Source: Hexactinellida sp. DTS-2022
Taxonomy: Eukaryota > Porifera > Hexactinellida
NCBI GenBank assembly: GCA_028753945.1
Contig: JAPNXP010000008.1
Coordinates: 3,348,001 to 3,412,000 of the forward strand
DNA: 64,000 nucleotides
Reading direction: 5' to 3'
Shown here: positions 31,901 to 43,409 of the stretch, piece after piece
Layout: each line of letters opens with the position of its first letter
Position numbering within the stretch: position 1 is the stretch's first letter
Program-made: the position numbers and the translations under genes
Notes under the pieces: generated by a model
Databases searched by the model: none
Seen by the model: the letters and a program-made list of their open reading frames with translations, nothing else
What the model was told of the DNA's origin: nothing

Positions 31901-32351
31901 GAGCCCTTCGGTCTCGGTCGCTTCGCGACGGATCTCTCTCTCACAAAAGTCGCTTCGCGACTTTTGTTCGTTCGTGTTAGGCACTACGCGATACAATTAA
32001 CGGCCGCTTCGCGGCCTTTCCCTTCCCAAAAAGCTATAATATTACTAATGAGTTCACCTGTGGCTAGTGAATTACACACTGTGACTTAATAACGCGTGCC
32101 TAAAATTCATTTGGGGAGTGATTACTGTAATTTGTTTGGGGAATTATGTTGAGTAAGTTATTCTCATTGCTCAATAGTTATTAATTATTAGTTAATTAAT
32201 AGCTCAATAATTCTTAAGGATAGCTCGTTCAGCTATATTAAAAGGTTCAGCTTGTTAGCTCAAATAAATTGAGACCTGTGGTTGGTAAATTATACGCAAT
32301 TAATTATTTCAGCAAATTGTATTCAAAGTAATTAATAACTCTGGGTGTAAT

Positions 32352-32432
32352 CTCTCCATAATAATGGTTTAAAGATGAGAATAAGACCGCTTCGCGGTCT
32401 TATTCTCACCATTAAACCATTATTATGGAGAG
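32352..32432. repeat. 81-bp palindrome with TTCG loop (unit 2)
   Basis: Second copy of the CTCTCCATAATAATGG...CCATTATTATGGAGAG hairpin, with the same GACCGCTTCGCGGTC centre. Confidence 0.9.
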
Positions 32433-33063
32433 GTAAATCCAGGGTTGCCAAATATTTGATTTATAAATAGTAATAAAGTTCTACATCTCAATAAACAATT
32501 CTTTTTGCAGGAGCTTGGGTTAGTGAATTATTTAATTTAATTGATAGCAATAATTAACATAATAAATCTCATCGTTAGGCAGAACCAAAACCTAGATTAC
32601 TTAACTTAATTCATTTCTAGTAGAAATCCTAGGTTAGAAATTACGTAATTCCATTCATAGTCTTATTATAGAAGCCAATATAGGTGTAATAAATAAACAA
32701 TGCATTAGAGAAATTAACTAAGCGCATTCTTGTTAACCAAACAAATCAGATCACCCACATAGTGTTAAAAATAATAGGACACATTTTAACTAATAACTTT
32801 CGCTATGTAAGTTAGTAAAAAGTAATAATTTACACAAAGGTGTTCCATTATGTGTTGTCTATTTTCATATAAAATTTGTACTAACCGAGTCAAATTTGCA
32901 AAAGTTATTAAAGAAAAGGTTACCGTGTGATGTCATACTCACAATATTTCGCTTAGAAAACCAACAGACCCATGTCGCTATGACAAACTACTCCTATATA
33001 CCAAATCTCAGCTTTCTAGGTAGTATGGTCTTTTCAATTAATTACGGACAAACATCCCCCCCC

Positions 33064-33065
<2 letters not shown>

Positions 33066-33127
<62 letters not shown>
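33066..33127. repeat. (AC)n microsatellite
   Basis: About 30 uninterrupted AC dinucleotides preceded by a C run; part of the terminal block of tandem unit 2. The homologous run in unit 1 has only about 8 repeats. Confidence 0.95.
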
Positions 33128-33128
<1 letters not shown>

Positions 33129-33181
33129 CAATTCCGCTTTTAATATATAGATAGATAGATTATTTATTATTTATTTATTAC

Positions 33182-33714
33182 AAGCCCTTCGGTCTCGGTC
33201 GCTTCGCGACGGATCACTCCCTCACAAAGGTCGCTTCGCGACTTTTGTACAGTTGAACTAAAAATTTATACGAACACTAATGTATATCTTAAACTTAAGA
33301 TTATTACACTGAATTCAATATATGTGAATACCGCTAAATACGTGGCAACATTAAATTGGAAATAGAATTCCTTTTTTCTTGGAATTCCTTTGTCCTAAAA
33401 TTGAATTGACAGAGCTCACACATGTGTTAATTAATATTAGGGTTTACATTTTTATTCATACCTGACGCAAAATTACAGTGATTGGATACAAAACCACTTT
33501 GACACCTTTGAAAATTTGTCTGGTCCATAACTCAAAAAATGTTTCACTAAACCCCCCAATTTTATTTCACCATTGGTTTCATCAAAAATTCTGCGTCTGA
33601 TGGGAGAAGAATACTTTTAATAATGGGTTTAATTTTGCCATAAATGGGGGTTGAAATTTCTTTGCAAGTAGAATGCACTCGACACATATTGATGTAAAGC
33701 TGTATTAGGGAGAG
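33182..33714. repeat. Truncated third repeat head, then non-coding
   Basis: AGCCCTTCGGTCTCGGTCGC and the hairpin GTCGCTTCGCGAC at 33183-33250 repeat the head of the 1.2 kb unit. From about 33250 to 33714 I see no gene. Confidence 0.65.
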
Positions 33715-34560
33715 TTAAACCTCCCTGATCCACATTGTTGAAGTAGTCAGATGAAACTTGGTCATTCTCAAGAAACGTAGACAGTCAGGACACTTCAATC
33801 TTTCAACTAACGACAAGGAAATATATCCGGAAATGTAAACAGCTACTTGTTGGGAATCACCATTTAATTTTAAGTGATCTGAATCATTTATGAGTAATTC
33901 ATGTGCGTATTCCTTGATTGATGAAATGGAATCAATGATGGAACATAATGAGCTGATGTCGATGTTTCTCTTTAGGAGAGATTTCAACTTTATTATTGAC
34001 TCAGACCTGAGCACTTCTTGTAAAATCACTAAAAACCGTCCTCCACTCAGCTTCCGATACTGTGAAAACCTTCGTTTCAATGGATCAATTTGAAAACCTT
34101 CGTTACAAAGAATCACTTTGAAAACGACTGGTCAGTTAGTACGTAATCATATCCTTCATTGAGCAATTCAAGAAACAGTTCAGATATGGCATAATTCGTC
34201 TGTATTAATTTTTTGAATGTTTCTTGTGATAAACCCAACTTTTTTGATTATTGCCATGCATCCAGCCAATTACTAAAAGAACAGAGAAATTCAGTTTTGC
34301 AATCATTTGAAACTAAGGCGTTTCTTTGACTTAAAGGGTGAAACTTCACTTTAGAATTGACACAAAGCCACCAAACCAGAATTAAGTTAAGAAACCCAGC
34401 AATAGTCTCTTCTTCAGGAAGGTATAAACGAATACCTGCTATAGTCGTCTCGTGGAATAGAGCAAGAACTAAAGCAACAGATTGCTTGTTATTTCCCGGG
34501 TGTAGTACTGAAGAGTTTATTTTATTTGCACACGGAAATATGCAGATCAAATTAGGTCTC
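33715..34560 (-). pseudogene. P-element-like (THAP9-type) transposase relic
   Basis: Two minus-strand frames are involved. The upstream one (34550-34248) reads NKINSSVLHPGNNKQSVALV, ALFHETTIAGIRLYLPEEET, FLNLILVWWLCVNSKVKF and FLCSFSNWLDAWQ. The downstream one (34116-33715) reads DPLKRRFSQYRKLSGGRFLV, LQEVLRSESIIKLKSLLK, YISGYISLSLVERLKCPDCL. These correspond to the helical GTP-binding insertion area and the C-terminal RNase-H part of P-element/THAP9-like transposases. The frame breaks between 34250 and 34116, and N-terminal parts including a THAP finger are missing, so this is a dead fragment. Confidence 0.65.
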
Positions 34561-34782
34561 TTTCATGACCATTTGTTAATTGGTCCGAGTCACAAGGAGC
34601 GGTAGATTAATTTGAAGTTTGTTTCTATCATAAACCATCTTGAGTTCATTCATTATGTACTGTATTGATAATAAATTATATTATTAGTTATGTATTTTAG
34701 CAATGTTATCCACGGTGAGTTTAGTAAAGTCAACAAATTCCTTATATTAATTAATTTAATTTAATCCATTGTATAGTAATGC

Positions 34783-34927
34783 ATAGGCGTAGCACGCGGT
34801 CCGGTTGGTCCGGCCATGGCCGCACCAGTTTTCATTTATTCTACTATATTATATAGGAGGGTCCGGTTTTGGCCGGACTACTTTAACTGTTTGGCCGGAG
34901 AGTTTTCAGAGCCGTGCGACGCCCGTG
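34783..34927. mobile_element. hAT-like MITE rich in TGGCCGGAC
   Basis: Ends near TAGGCGTAGCACG and CGTGCGACGCCCGTG (imperfect complements), flanked by GTAATGCA and TAATGCTA. Internal GGTCCGG(C/T)(C/T) motifs. Limits are approximate. Confidence 0.6.
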
Positions 34928-34954
34928 TAATGCTACAATTAAATAGAAGCCAGC

Positions 34955-35160
34955 TGGAATTTGCAAGTTGAATCAATATAATTATCGCAAGTTGAAACAA
35001 TGAAATTTGATTTAACAGTTTTAATTGAACTGAAGTGTTAGTAAACAAAGGAAATTTGCAACTCAATTGTGGCACAAACTAAGCCCAATTTGAAATACGT
35101 GTACTGTGAAAAGGTGTAGAATTTAATTCTCTATCCAAATATGTAAATTTTGTCAAGCTC
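34955..35160. repeat. Dispersed repeat, inverted copy at 63275-63510
   Basis: TAGTAAACAAAGGAAATTTG, CACAAACTAAGCCCAATTT and CTGTGAAAAGGTGTAGAA here match the reverse complement of 63275-63510 over about 200 bp. No ORF or termini recognised. Confidence 0.75.
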
Positions 35161-35604
35161 ACTATTTATTATTTAATGTTTTGAGGTCTAATTAGATAAA
35201 ATAGGTGTTAAGAAAATTTGAACTGGAAATCGTAACCCCAGGTGCAAATCAGACGGTCACTCCACACCTACATGCCAAGTTTCAGCCCATAATGTATAAA
35301 GCTCTGGCCAGGACACCTGCTACGGAGAAAACAAAAATATTAATAATAAAGGCAGTCATTTCAATACTGGGCCACTATGCCACTGTATAGTCGGCACAGT
35401 ATTATTATAACTACAATAACAACCTTGAAAGCTTGAAATTTTTTTTTAGATTTTCCCTATATTATAGAGAGCCAAGAAACAGATTGTTAATATTGTTAGC
35501 AGCTTTCAATGCATTAATAGCAACACAGATTAATAACAAACAAAAAGGCTTTAACATTAATTTAAAATTTAGATTTATTTTTTAGAGGAAATCATATACG
35601 TACA

Positions 35605-35807
35605 AACAAATAAAGAGATATCTTATATGTAGACCGTCTATTTCTAGACCAGATTTTCTTACATATACATTAGTATTACCCATAAAAAGCAGGGCAAGTG
35701 GTCTACAAAATTTATAGACGGTCTACAAATTTTTGGCTTATTTGTATGGGCTTTTATAGACCGTCTATAAATAGACCGTCTACATATAAGGATGCTCACA
35801 AATAAAC
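35605..35807. mobile_element. MITE with TTATATGTAGACCGTCTA ends, inverted copy
   Basis: Same family as 28255-28450 in opposite orientation. It includes AGTATTACCCATAAAAAGCA and the GACCGTCTATAAATAGACCG terminal double unit. Confidence 0.8.
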
Positions 35808-35839
35808 TGCATTTTTAGCTATATAATGTATTGTCAATT

Positions 35840-36360
35840 TTGTCAAATGTTGATTTTACAAAATCAACATGTCGATTTATAAAATCAACATTAATCAACG
35901 GTACTAAAACAAGAATTCGACTTTGGCTATATTACTCGGATAGGTCTTAGTTTTATTGCATTTTGTTCAGAATTCGCTTAATACAAGTAATATACCTAAG
36001 TATACTTTATGAAGAAAATTTTACTAGAATTAAAAAATTTACTAGAATGAAAAAATATTCCAGGCTAATTTTGCAAAATCAACGAATAAAATATGTCGAT
36101 TTTATAAAATCAACATTTTTTATTAGTTGATTTTGTAAAATCAACATTCTGAAATTTCGATTTATCAAATCAACTTTCAGATTGTCAATTTTACAAAATC
36201 AACTAATAAAATATGTTGATTTTGTAAAATCAACTGTTTTACAAAATCAACTGTTTTACAAAATCAACTTAAGCTTGTGTGTTGATTTTACAAAATCGAC
36301 ATTTTGGATGTTGATTTTGTAAAATCGACTATTTGACAGAATCGACATACTGTAACTTAT
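35840..36360. repeat. Array of TTGATTTTRYAAAATCAA palindromes
   Basis: About 15 irregularly spaced copies of half-sites or full palindromes such as TTGATTTTGTAAAATCAAC and TCGATTTATAAAATCAACA. Many are perfect 18-mers. No ORF overlaps. It may be the interior of a degenerate element. Confidence 0.8.
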
Positions 36361-36415
36361 ACACATACAAGCATTTTTTTGAAACGAAGTTATCTACTTT
36401 TGTACTTAAATATTA

Positions 36416-36960
36416 CCCGCCAAGAGTATTTGAATAGCAATAATTTGTTTTTATACATTCAAGTTTCTAGCAGCATAATAGCATTGGTAGATGCATCAAC
36501 ACTGCTATTTACATAAAACGATTTGTAAAGTATAATAAAATAGCAAATTTTTTGAATTTACAATTATATGGAGGTGTTAAACTCATTAACTATATAATTA
36601 GCTAATTATATATATAATTTCTGATCATCAAGATTGAATGAGAATATAGAAGTTCTGATTGCAGATTTGAATTCCACATGGTCGAATTACTCTAAGTACA
36701 TAATTTCAAATCAATACGTTTATTTTATACTTAAATACAGCCACATTCCCATTTGTGGCACTTGGCAGATACACTTATGCCACTTCATTGATATTGACTA
36801 AAATGACGTGAATTCAAAATATTTTTACTTTATAACTATAGCAAGATATTTATAGTATTTTCAGAGTAGTTTAAACAGCCGTTATTAAGTTACCAGACGA
36901 CTATTGTGTCTGCATTAAAATTCCAATTGTTCAAATACTTTTGGCTGGTTAGTGTATAGT
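36416..36960. mobile_element. Tc1-like non-autonomous element (GGCCAAAAGTATTTGAA ends)
   Basis: Left end GCCAAGAGTATTTGAATAGC and right end TTGTTCAAATACTTTTGGCT are inverted. Internal text CACATTCCCATTTGTGGCAC matches, in reverse orientation, the related element at 51434-51985. No transposase remains. Confidence 0.65.
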
Positions 36961-37580
36961 GCTGGATTAAATGCCAAGGACTTAGTAATATATATTACTT
37001 AAAAACTTTCGTAACTCTGATTGTGATAATTGATGGAAAGATCTGATGTTAATTAATAACCTATCTAATATTTTCATTTGCATAATATAATGGGTAGTGG
37101 TATTTTAAATACGGCTAATAATAATGTGTTACTGGACTGTTGGATATCTACAATACTTTTAGGAGAATATCGATGTTGTTGATGTTTGCTAATAGATTCG
37201 ATAATCACTCAACATTTTCGTGTGCAAATGCAATTTCTATCTCCCTATAATCCGAATAAACAACAAACAAAATCAGTCTCAATCTGAGCTTCAGATGAAA
37301 GTATATTTGTTAGACAAAAAATATATCGATAAAAATTTAATTTTACCACCCTATTGGTGTTTGTCAGTTGACCCAAAGTTATAATTCACAAAGTATTAAG
37401 AATTCATTTGATAGAGTAACATCAAATCTACAAATTATTAATTTTGTATACAACAACAAACACAAGAAAGATAAGATACTAGCCTACCAAATTCCTCCAA
37501 AAATACAAATTACACACTAAATATAAACAAATAATGTGCATCAATAAGGATGATAACTTATTTATTCTATAACACAGTAG
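36961..37580. other. Non-coding; nothing recognised
   Basis: AT-rich region downstream of the receptor phosphatase gene. AATAAA on the minus strand at 37561-37566 fits that gene's polyadenylation signal. Confidence 0.4.
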
Positions 37581-40500
37581 TTAGATGATAGTTGAACAGT
37601 ATTCATTGGTCAGTTCAAAGCAAGACAGGAAATGAGCCTAAAGAGCATAAAATATAATTTAAAAACAACAAATCGAATATTAACTATTTTCCATTGGAAT
37701 TTAATTTCGAATCAATGGGTATGTAAATTTACAATGAGCAATTTTTGTCTTGTAACATGGACTATTAAATTTTAGAATTATGATCAGTATCAACCATTCG
37801 ACTCATAAACAAACTGGGATTAAACAACCTAAACTCGATTATCGGAATACCGATACCTCGATACACCACGATTTGATATGTGATATGATTATTTGTGTTT
37901 GAATTGTCATGTATCGAAATTTCGGTATCCGAGATATAATTTTGTACCCCTGTAAATCTGTCAATGCAAGTTATTAATGTTTGTAAAAACCTTTAATTAA
38001 TTAGGGAAATAAACTAACTTACCAAGGTAGGAACGAAATTCATTCTCTCACTCCTGAGGTTCTTGATGGCATGGAAAATATCGATTGATTCTTTGTTGTT
38101 GATCTGCTCGATTACTTTTAATATAGTAATTAACACTCCTGTGCGTCCTATACCATCAGTACAGTGGACTATGATAGGGACATGCGGATTCTCTTGTTTG
38201 TATTTTATCATTGTTTGGAGTAATTCAATGACACTTTGGAAATCAGTAGGTTCCCCTTTTTCGTTCCATGCTACGGAAATTAGTTGGTTAAATGAATGGG
38301 AGAGGCCATTAGTGCTATCTTCTATGACTAAGTTCTGCTTTATCATTGTAGTTGCTTTCTCTGAGTGAATGTTTTTAACTGTGAAAGGTGGAATTTGAAT
38401 TGTCTCATCAGTTTTCCCCCAATAAGGGACCCGTTTCGACATTTTCCCTTCAATTTCACTTTTTTCTTTCCGTGTAGTCAGCATTATAACCAATGTGGCC
38501 GATGTCTGTGTTACCATTTGTATGAAATCTGATAAAGTATTTGGGTTTGGATGGACTGTAGCGATAAAATTGAGATTCATCATGTAGGAAGCGTTTATAT
38601 AGTCACTGTCATTGTCAGGGAATAGTATCAGGGCAACACGATTTTCATCATAAGGTATTACTGTTGTTACAGGGTTCTTTTTTGAATACTTTGGGTCGTT
38701 TCCTATATCACAGGGTAGCTCTATGGTTCTATCTGTTTGAAAGTTAAGTTCGTTGTATTGTTGGTAGAGGATTGATTCATATCCTTCGATGTCGGTGTCT
38801 ATGTACTGTTTGTATGTCGATGTGAAGTCGGCTACTTTAATGCTTGTATCTTGGAACAATAGTTCGGATACGGAAAGGTATATGAATTTGTATTGACGGA
38901 ATGTTTGTACCATTTGAGGACGATGCTCTCTCATTTCATGGACAATTTTGTATATGCTCACAGACCTTGATTTCTCAATAGCAGAAATGATGTTGAAAAG
39001 CGTAATGAATGTACCAGTTCTACCAACCCCCGCTGAACAATGAACTAGAATTTGCGACTTTGTGTACATGAGATCATTATGGATTTTGTGTACATAATTT
39101 AACAGCTCATCGAAAACGGATGGCACATCATGATCAGGCCATGCTGTGAAGTGGTAATGCTTAACTTGCATGGATTTCTTCCCAGAAGTTACCTTAAAGA
39201 TTCGCACAATATACCCAAGGTGTGTTTCAGCATTAACTTGTTGTATGATGCATTCTCCAAACTGTTCAGGATGTCTTCCGTCCAATGGAAAATACATTTC
39301 GCATTTCTTCCTATTCCCTTCAATGATATTTGTAAGCATTACGATGTTCGTTACTTCATTTTCAACGATCATTCGCCAGAAATCTTCAATAGTACCTTCT
39401 TTCGGTCCCTGTGCCGCGATAAATTTATGTGTAGAGTACAAGCCAGGGATGTAGCTAGCGTTTATGTATGTAGTTGTGATGTCGCCATTAATTGGTGCTA
39501 GGATGACACGTGATCTATCATAAGGAAATATTGTCTTGTATTTGTTTTTATTAATGTTGTGTTCGAGTAACGCGTTTTCGCAGGGGTATTTCAATGCAAC
39601 ACCTCCTAAGCTTTTATATTCTTCTTCAAGTGTGCCGACGTTTTTCATTAGTTTGGTTAAATGCTGTTTGTAGTTGTCTAGGTTAATAGGTTGCATTCTC
39701 GGGTCAGTAAATTCAGTGATATCTTCATGGTATACCTTGGTAACAGGAGAGGTATTAGGTATGGTAGCATATGTAGTTGAATATATTGTTTCAGGAATTA
39801 CTATAGTCGGGTCTTCTAGCGCATCCATAAGTTCTTTTTCGCTAATGTCGATTCCAGCTGTTAGTTCGAGAAGATTTTCATAGGTGAGTTTGTCGTTTTT
39901 GCTTTTGGATTTTCTGACTTTGACCGGTGGAATTGCGAGAGATAGACTGTTGGAGTATTTGATTTTACTGAGGTATTGGTATTCCTTAGGTTTTCTTTTC
40001 TTTATGTAGATTATCAAAAGTATTATGATTAATACTGTTATTAGACATGCTGATATGAGCAATACAACGGCTATGGCTGCAATGGCGATGTATGTTGATA
40101 GTTTTCCAGTATCAGTGTTGGTGCTATTATTTGTTTGCATGATAGTAGTAAGGGTTCTTGTTTTGGTATCTGAGGCTGTTGTAGTTGTTGCGTAAACTGT
40201 ATTTTCTGATGTTGTATTGGTGCCCTCACCTAAACGTGAATATGATACAAGTTCAGAACATGTTAAATGCTGAATATTTTCCTCCTGAATGTGTATTTAT
40301 GCAAAGAAGTTCAGATGGAATAATCAATTTAAATAATATTTGTGGCAAATTTTACTATTATTAGAAGATTTAGTTCGAAGTTAAGACAATTACTAATTTT
40401 TGTAGTTCAGCTTACCGACAGATTGGTTTACAGCAGTCGTTGTGTATGTTAGGTCGCTTCCTCCACTCTTAACATGACATCTGTAGTAACCATAGTTTGA

Positions 40501-42178
40501 TATGATTAACTCACTGATCCCAGTAGTTACATCCCAACTGCCTTGTACATCTATCCATTGTTCATTCTGTGTAGGTTTGTATTCCCATGTTATTTGTGTA
40601 GTCTGATAGGTGTCTGTTCTGCATACAAGTGTTGTGGGGATTGAATTGATAGTTTTATTCAATCCGTCAATAGATTCGTATTGTCCACTGTCCATCTTTA
40701 TAGCAAATAAACTCCCTACCGGATTATACAACATTACTAAACATACAACTTAGTATAGTTGATTGTTTTAAATTAAAGAATGAATATACTACGTAGGGAT
40801 GTATAAGTTTATATTTATAGAAAATAGTGACAAACTTGCTGTTCATCAGGCTTAATTTATACAAATCAGACATACCTCCTGGTTTCCTACAAATATAATC
40901 TCTGTTATCACTACAAGAGAAAGCTCTCCAGGCCCCAGTACCAGTAATAACAATACAATATGGCGGGCCTGTAGGCCCTGTACCAGACTTATCAGGTGTT
41001 GAAGAATATGTTATTGGATTACCATCTACCCACTGTGCTGACTGCATATAGCTGTTATAATCCAATCCAATCCATGCATTTGAACCTCTATCACTAGTTT
41101 GCTTCATTACAAGAGATGCTAACATATCATTCTCATTCTCTGAGTTGATACTAGTTAGATATCCTCCTCTTGTTGTACAATCAGTATTAGCATTTGACCA
41201 TTCTATCGGTTCTTTAGGAGACTTTATGTGATTAAAACAACTGTTATTATAGAATGTATCACAAATTGTGAGGAAATCTGCAAGGAATATAACGATTATA
41301 AAATCAGTAAATAATATCTATGTATTAATGCAATTATGAACAAAATTCGGAAAATGTGTAGCTAAAATGGTCAGGCAACAATTTAATCTAAATTGCATAA
41401 TAATTTTTATCAATATTTAGAACAATATTTAATTACGCTCCAAACTCCCTTATCCGGGACTGTGGTCCGGAGAATGCCCGACACTCGGAATTTTCCCGGA
41501 TCTGAGAATACAATGGCTGGTACACATACAATTCCAAAGTCTCTGATCAATATTTTCCAAATTCATTCAAATTGTTTAAACTGATGTTTTTAATTAACGG
41601 GTTGTGGATAATACAGTAGATGTCGGATATAAGCACACCTGTTACAAGAACATATCGGATATAAGAACACTATGTTGGAAAACGGTTGCCATATACCCTA
41701 TATAATTTATGTCGGTTATAAGAACATGCCGGTTATAAGCACATCAAGTGCAGTTCCCGACCAGGGCCGGCTTTAGGCTCACGCAACACAAGCAACCGCG
41801 TGGGGCGCCCTGATTTAGGGGGCGAAAAATTGGGTAATTTTGTGGAATTATTAGTATCTGATGGATTACGCGGGCGCCAAGATACTTTTTGCTTGGGGCG
41901 CCGAAAGAGCTAAACTCGGCACTGTTCCTGACAATGTGCTTATAACCGGCATCCACTGTATTTGTTAAATATTTTCTCCTTAAACTACATTGTTGGTTAA
42001 ATGAATACATATTTAGTTTGTATTTACACCAATAAGGGTGCCCGATTGAGGAGGTGCCCCCAGATCTGGGAGGTCCGGATATCGGAGGTTTGATGTACTT
42101 ACCTTGACCTGCTATGCATGACCACATAAAAACAAATTCCCAAATGAATATATATTTGATAATCTTAAGTAGTGACAT
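37581..42178 (-). CDS. Receptor tyrosine phosphatase with C-type lectin and Ig ectodomain
   Basis: Minus-strand exons 42178-42103 (signal peptide), 41277-40876 (C-type lectin), 40715-40416 (Ig), 40229-38023 (stalk, membrane segment, two PTP domains) and, less surely, 37637-37581 (C-terminus HFLSCFELTNEYCSTII, then AATAAA). Phases agree at each junction; model 1013 aa. Lectin hallmarks are WIGLDYNSY, AQWVDGNPI and CSDNRDYICRK. The Ig domain has LVCRTD, ITWEYKP and YYRCHVK. The membrane helix (about residues 302-334) is followed by KKRK. PTP domain 1 has NKNKY, WPDHDVP and VHCSAGVGRTG (about 656), so it should be active. Domain 2 keeps HCTDGIGRTG (about 947), but its WPD loop reads WNEKGEP and it is probably weak or inactive, as in many animal receptor PTPs. 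Inferred role: it binds glycan or protein ligands outside and removes phosphotyrosine inside. A sister receptor with a tyrosine tail is at 49108-51076. Confidence 0.88.
41614..41958. mobile_element. Tigger-like MITE in intron 1 of the receptor phosphatase
   Basis: Ends CAGTAGATGTCGGATATAAG and TATAACCGGCATCCACTG with TA on both sides (41612-41613, 41959-41960). Internal GGATATAAGAACA and GGTTATAAG repeats. It is itself split by the hAT MITE at 41762-41924. Confidence 0.8.
41762..41924. mobile_element. hAT-type MITE nested in the Tigger-like MITE
   Basis: Starts CAGGGCCGGCTTTAGGCTC, ends GCTAAACTCGGCACTG, flanked by TTCCCGAC and TTCCTGAC (8-bp duplication, one mismatch). Confidence 0.85.
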
Positions 42179-42680
42179 TTTGAGTTTAACTCCAACTTTC
42201 CTTCTATAACTTCTGTACACCAATATTTATACTAAAGACACAATAGGACGGTTGTATCATGACTGCAATATAAAATTCCTTATCAAATTCGTTATTCAAC
42301 ATACAACCAATACATTTATTAATTATGGAATAAATGAGTTATAAACATTACTTAAACATTGTCTGAAAGGTGGTTGGTTATTGAGAACATTCGAGTCATA
42401 TTTGGTCATAAAATCTCCAAAATATATACATGAAAGTACATTAGATAATATAACCTTAATAAAACAGGAAAAATTACCTATAAATTAAACTGTGGTATAC
42501 TAATCATTCGTTATCAAACCTCAAACATTGATGTGATTAATAAATAATTGAATTGCAAACTGAACATAGAGAGGAAAATATTTATCTTACAAATAATTCT
42601 CAACTTGACAACTAGAGTGGTTTGTTGGAATGAGTTAATCTTCTTTTGTTGTGGTATCAAACAGATTTAAGGTAATCATT
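42179..42680 (-). promoter_or_regulatory. Receptor promoter region, duplicated in inverted orientation
   Basis: This sequence upstream of the phosphatase gene matches the reverse complement of 48520-49107, the region upstream of the plus-strand receptor (e.g. CAATAGGACGGTT / ATTATGACTACAATATC-type text, CATTTATTAATTATGGAATA, GGTGGTTGGTTATTGAGAAC). The two genes should therefore have shared regulatory DNA at duplication. The plus-side copy has since gained a piggyBac MITE (48712-48827). Confidence 0.7.
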
Positions 42681-43409
42681 GAGTATTGCGTAACAGGCTG
42701 TGTAATGAGTCTATTGAAGAAATTAATTAAACAATTACAATATTATAATTGATGCAATATTAGAAAGAGAAATGGCTAACTTTTCCACTTTGTAAATAAC
42801 TCTTGTTCACTAATTCTGTCATTAAATTATCTGCTATACGTAATCTGGTTATAATATTTCCTCTAATGTTGTGATAGGAGAATAAATAATTTTAATATTA
42901 TAATTGTTGTAATCAGTAGTAACAACAAATCAAAATTATTGCGTTTATATTGAACTAAATTTCGATCTAGTTATTGTTCCAAATTCACTGAAGGAAGAAT
43001 TTTTACATTTTGTGAATGACTCGACAACACGTGATGTGTTTGATTCAAATTAATTGATTTCATTTTGGGGCAAAATGGCTTTCTCCTACAAGAAAATTGC
43101 TGCAAGTGCTGTAAAAATCTCTTCTTACATTCTATAATTCTGAATCGGGATTTTCTGCTATGTTGAAGATTAAACTAAACACAGGTCCCGTCCAAAAGTT
43201 GAAGATGACCTGAGATGTGGTATATCCAAAACGTCCCCGAGAATAGCAACAGTACCAACATTCACACTAAAGACTTGTTTAAACTTCTACACATGTATCT
43301 TTTCGATATGAAAGCTAAATAAAATATATTTAATGATTTTCCCGAGATTATTGATTTTACTATGTTTGTGTTTTTGTTAAGTGGTACATTAGCAACAAAA
43401 GGTTGGGAA
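42681..43409. other. Non-coding between receptor copies
   Basis: AT-rich; no gene or clear repeat. Confidence 0.4.

Larger units (their letters stand above)
31901..33181 (+). repeat. 1.2 kb rolling-circle-like repeat, tandem unit 2
   Basis: Same sequence order as unit 1 with scattered substitutions and small indels. Its terminal microsatellite is expanded to about 30 AC dinucleotides (33066-33127), followed by (TAGA)n/(TTTA)n text. A third, truncated head begins at about 33182 and is lost after 33250. Confidence 0.85.

Noticed and set aside
30609..33150. Short open frames such as 30609-30860, 31605-31895 and 32896-33150
   Set aside because: They lie in repeated units and end in translated microsatellites (His-Thr runs); not genes.
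41477..42100. Minus-strand continuation of the signal-peptide frame past 42103 (ORF to 41744)
   Set aside because: The frame reads through the GTAAGT donor into MITE sequence; splicing to 41277 restores the lectin domain in phase.
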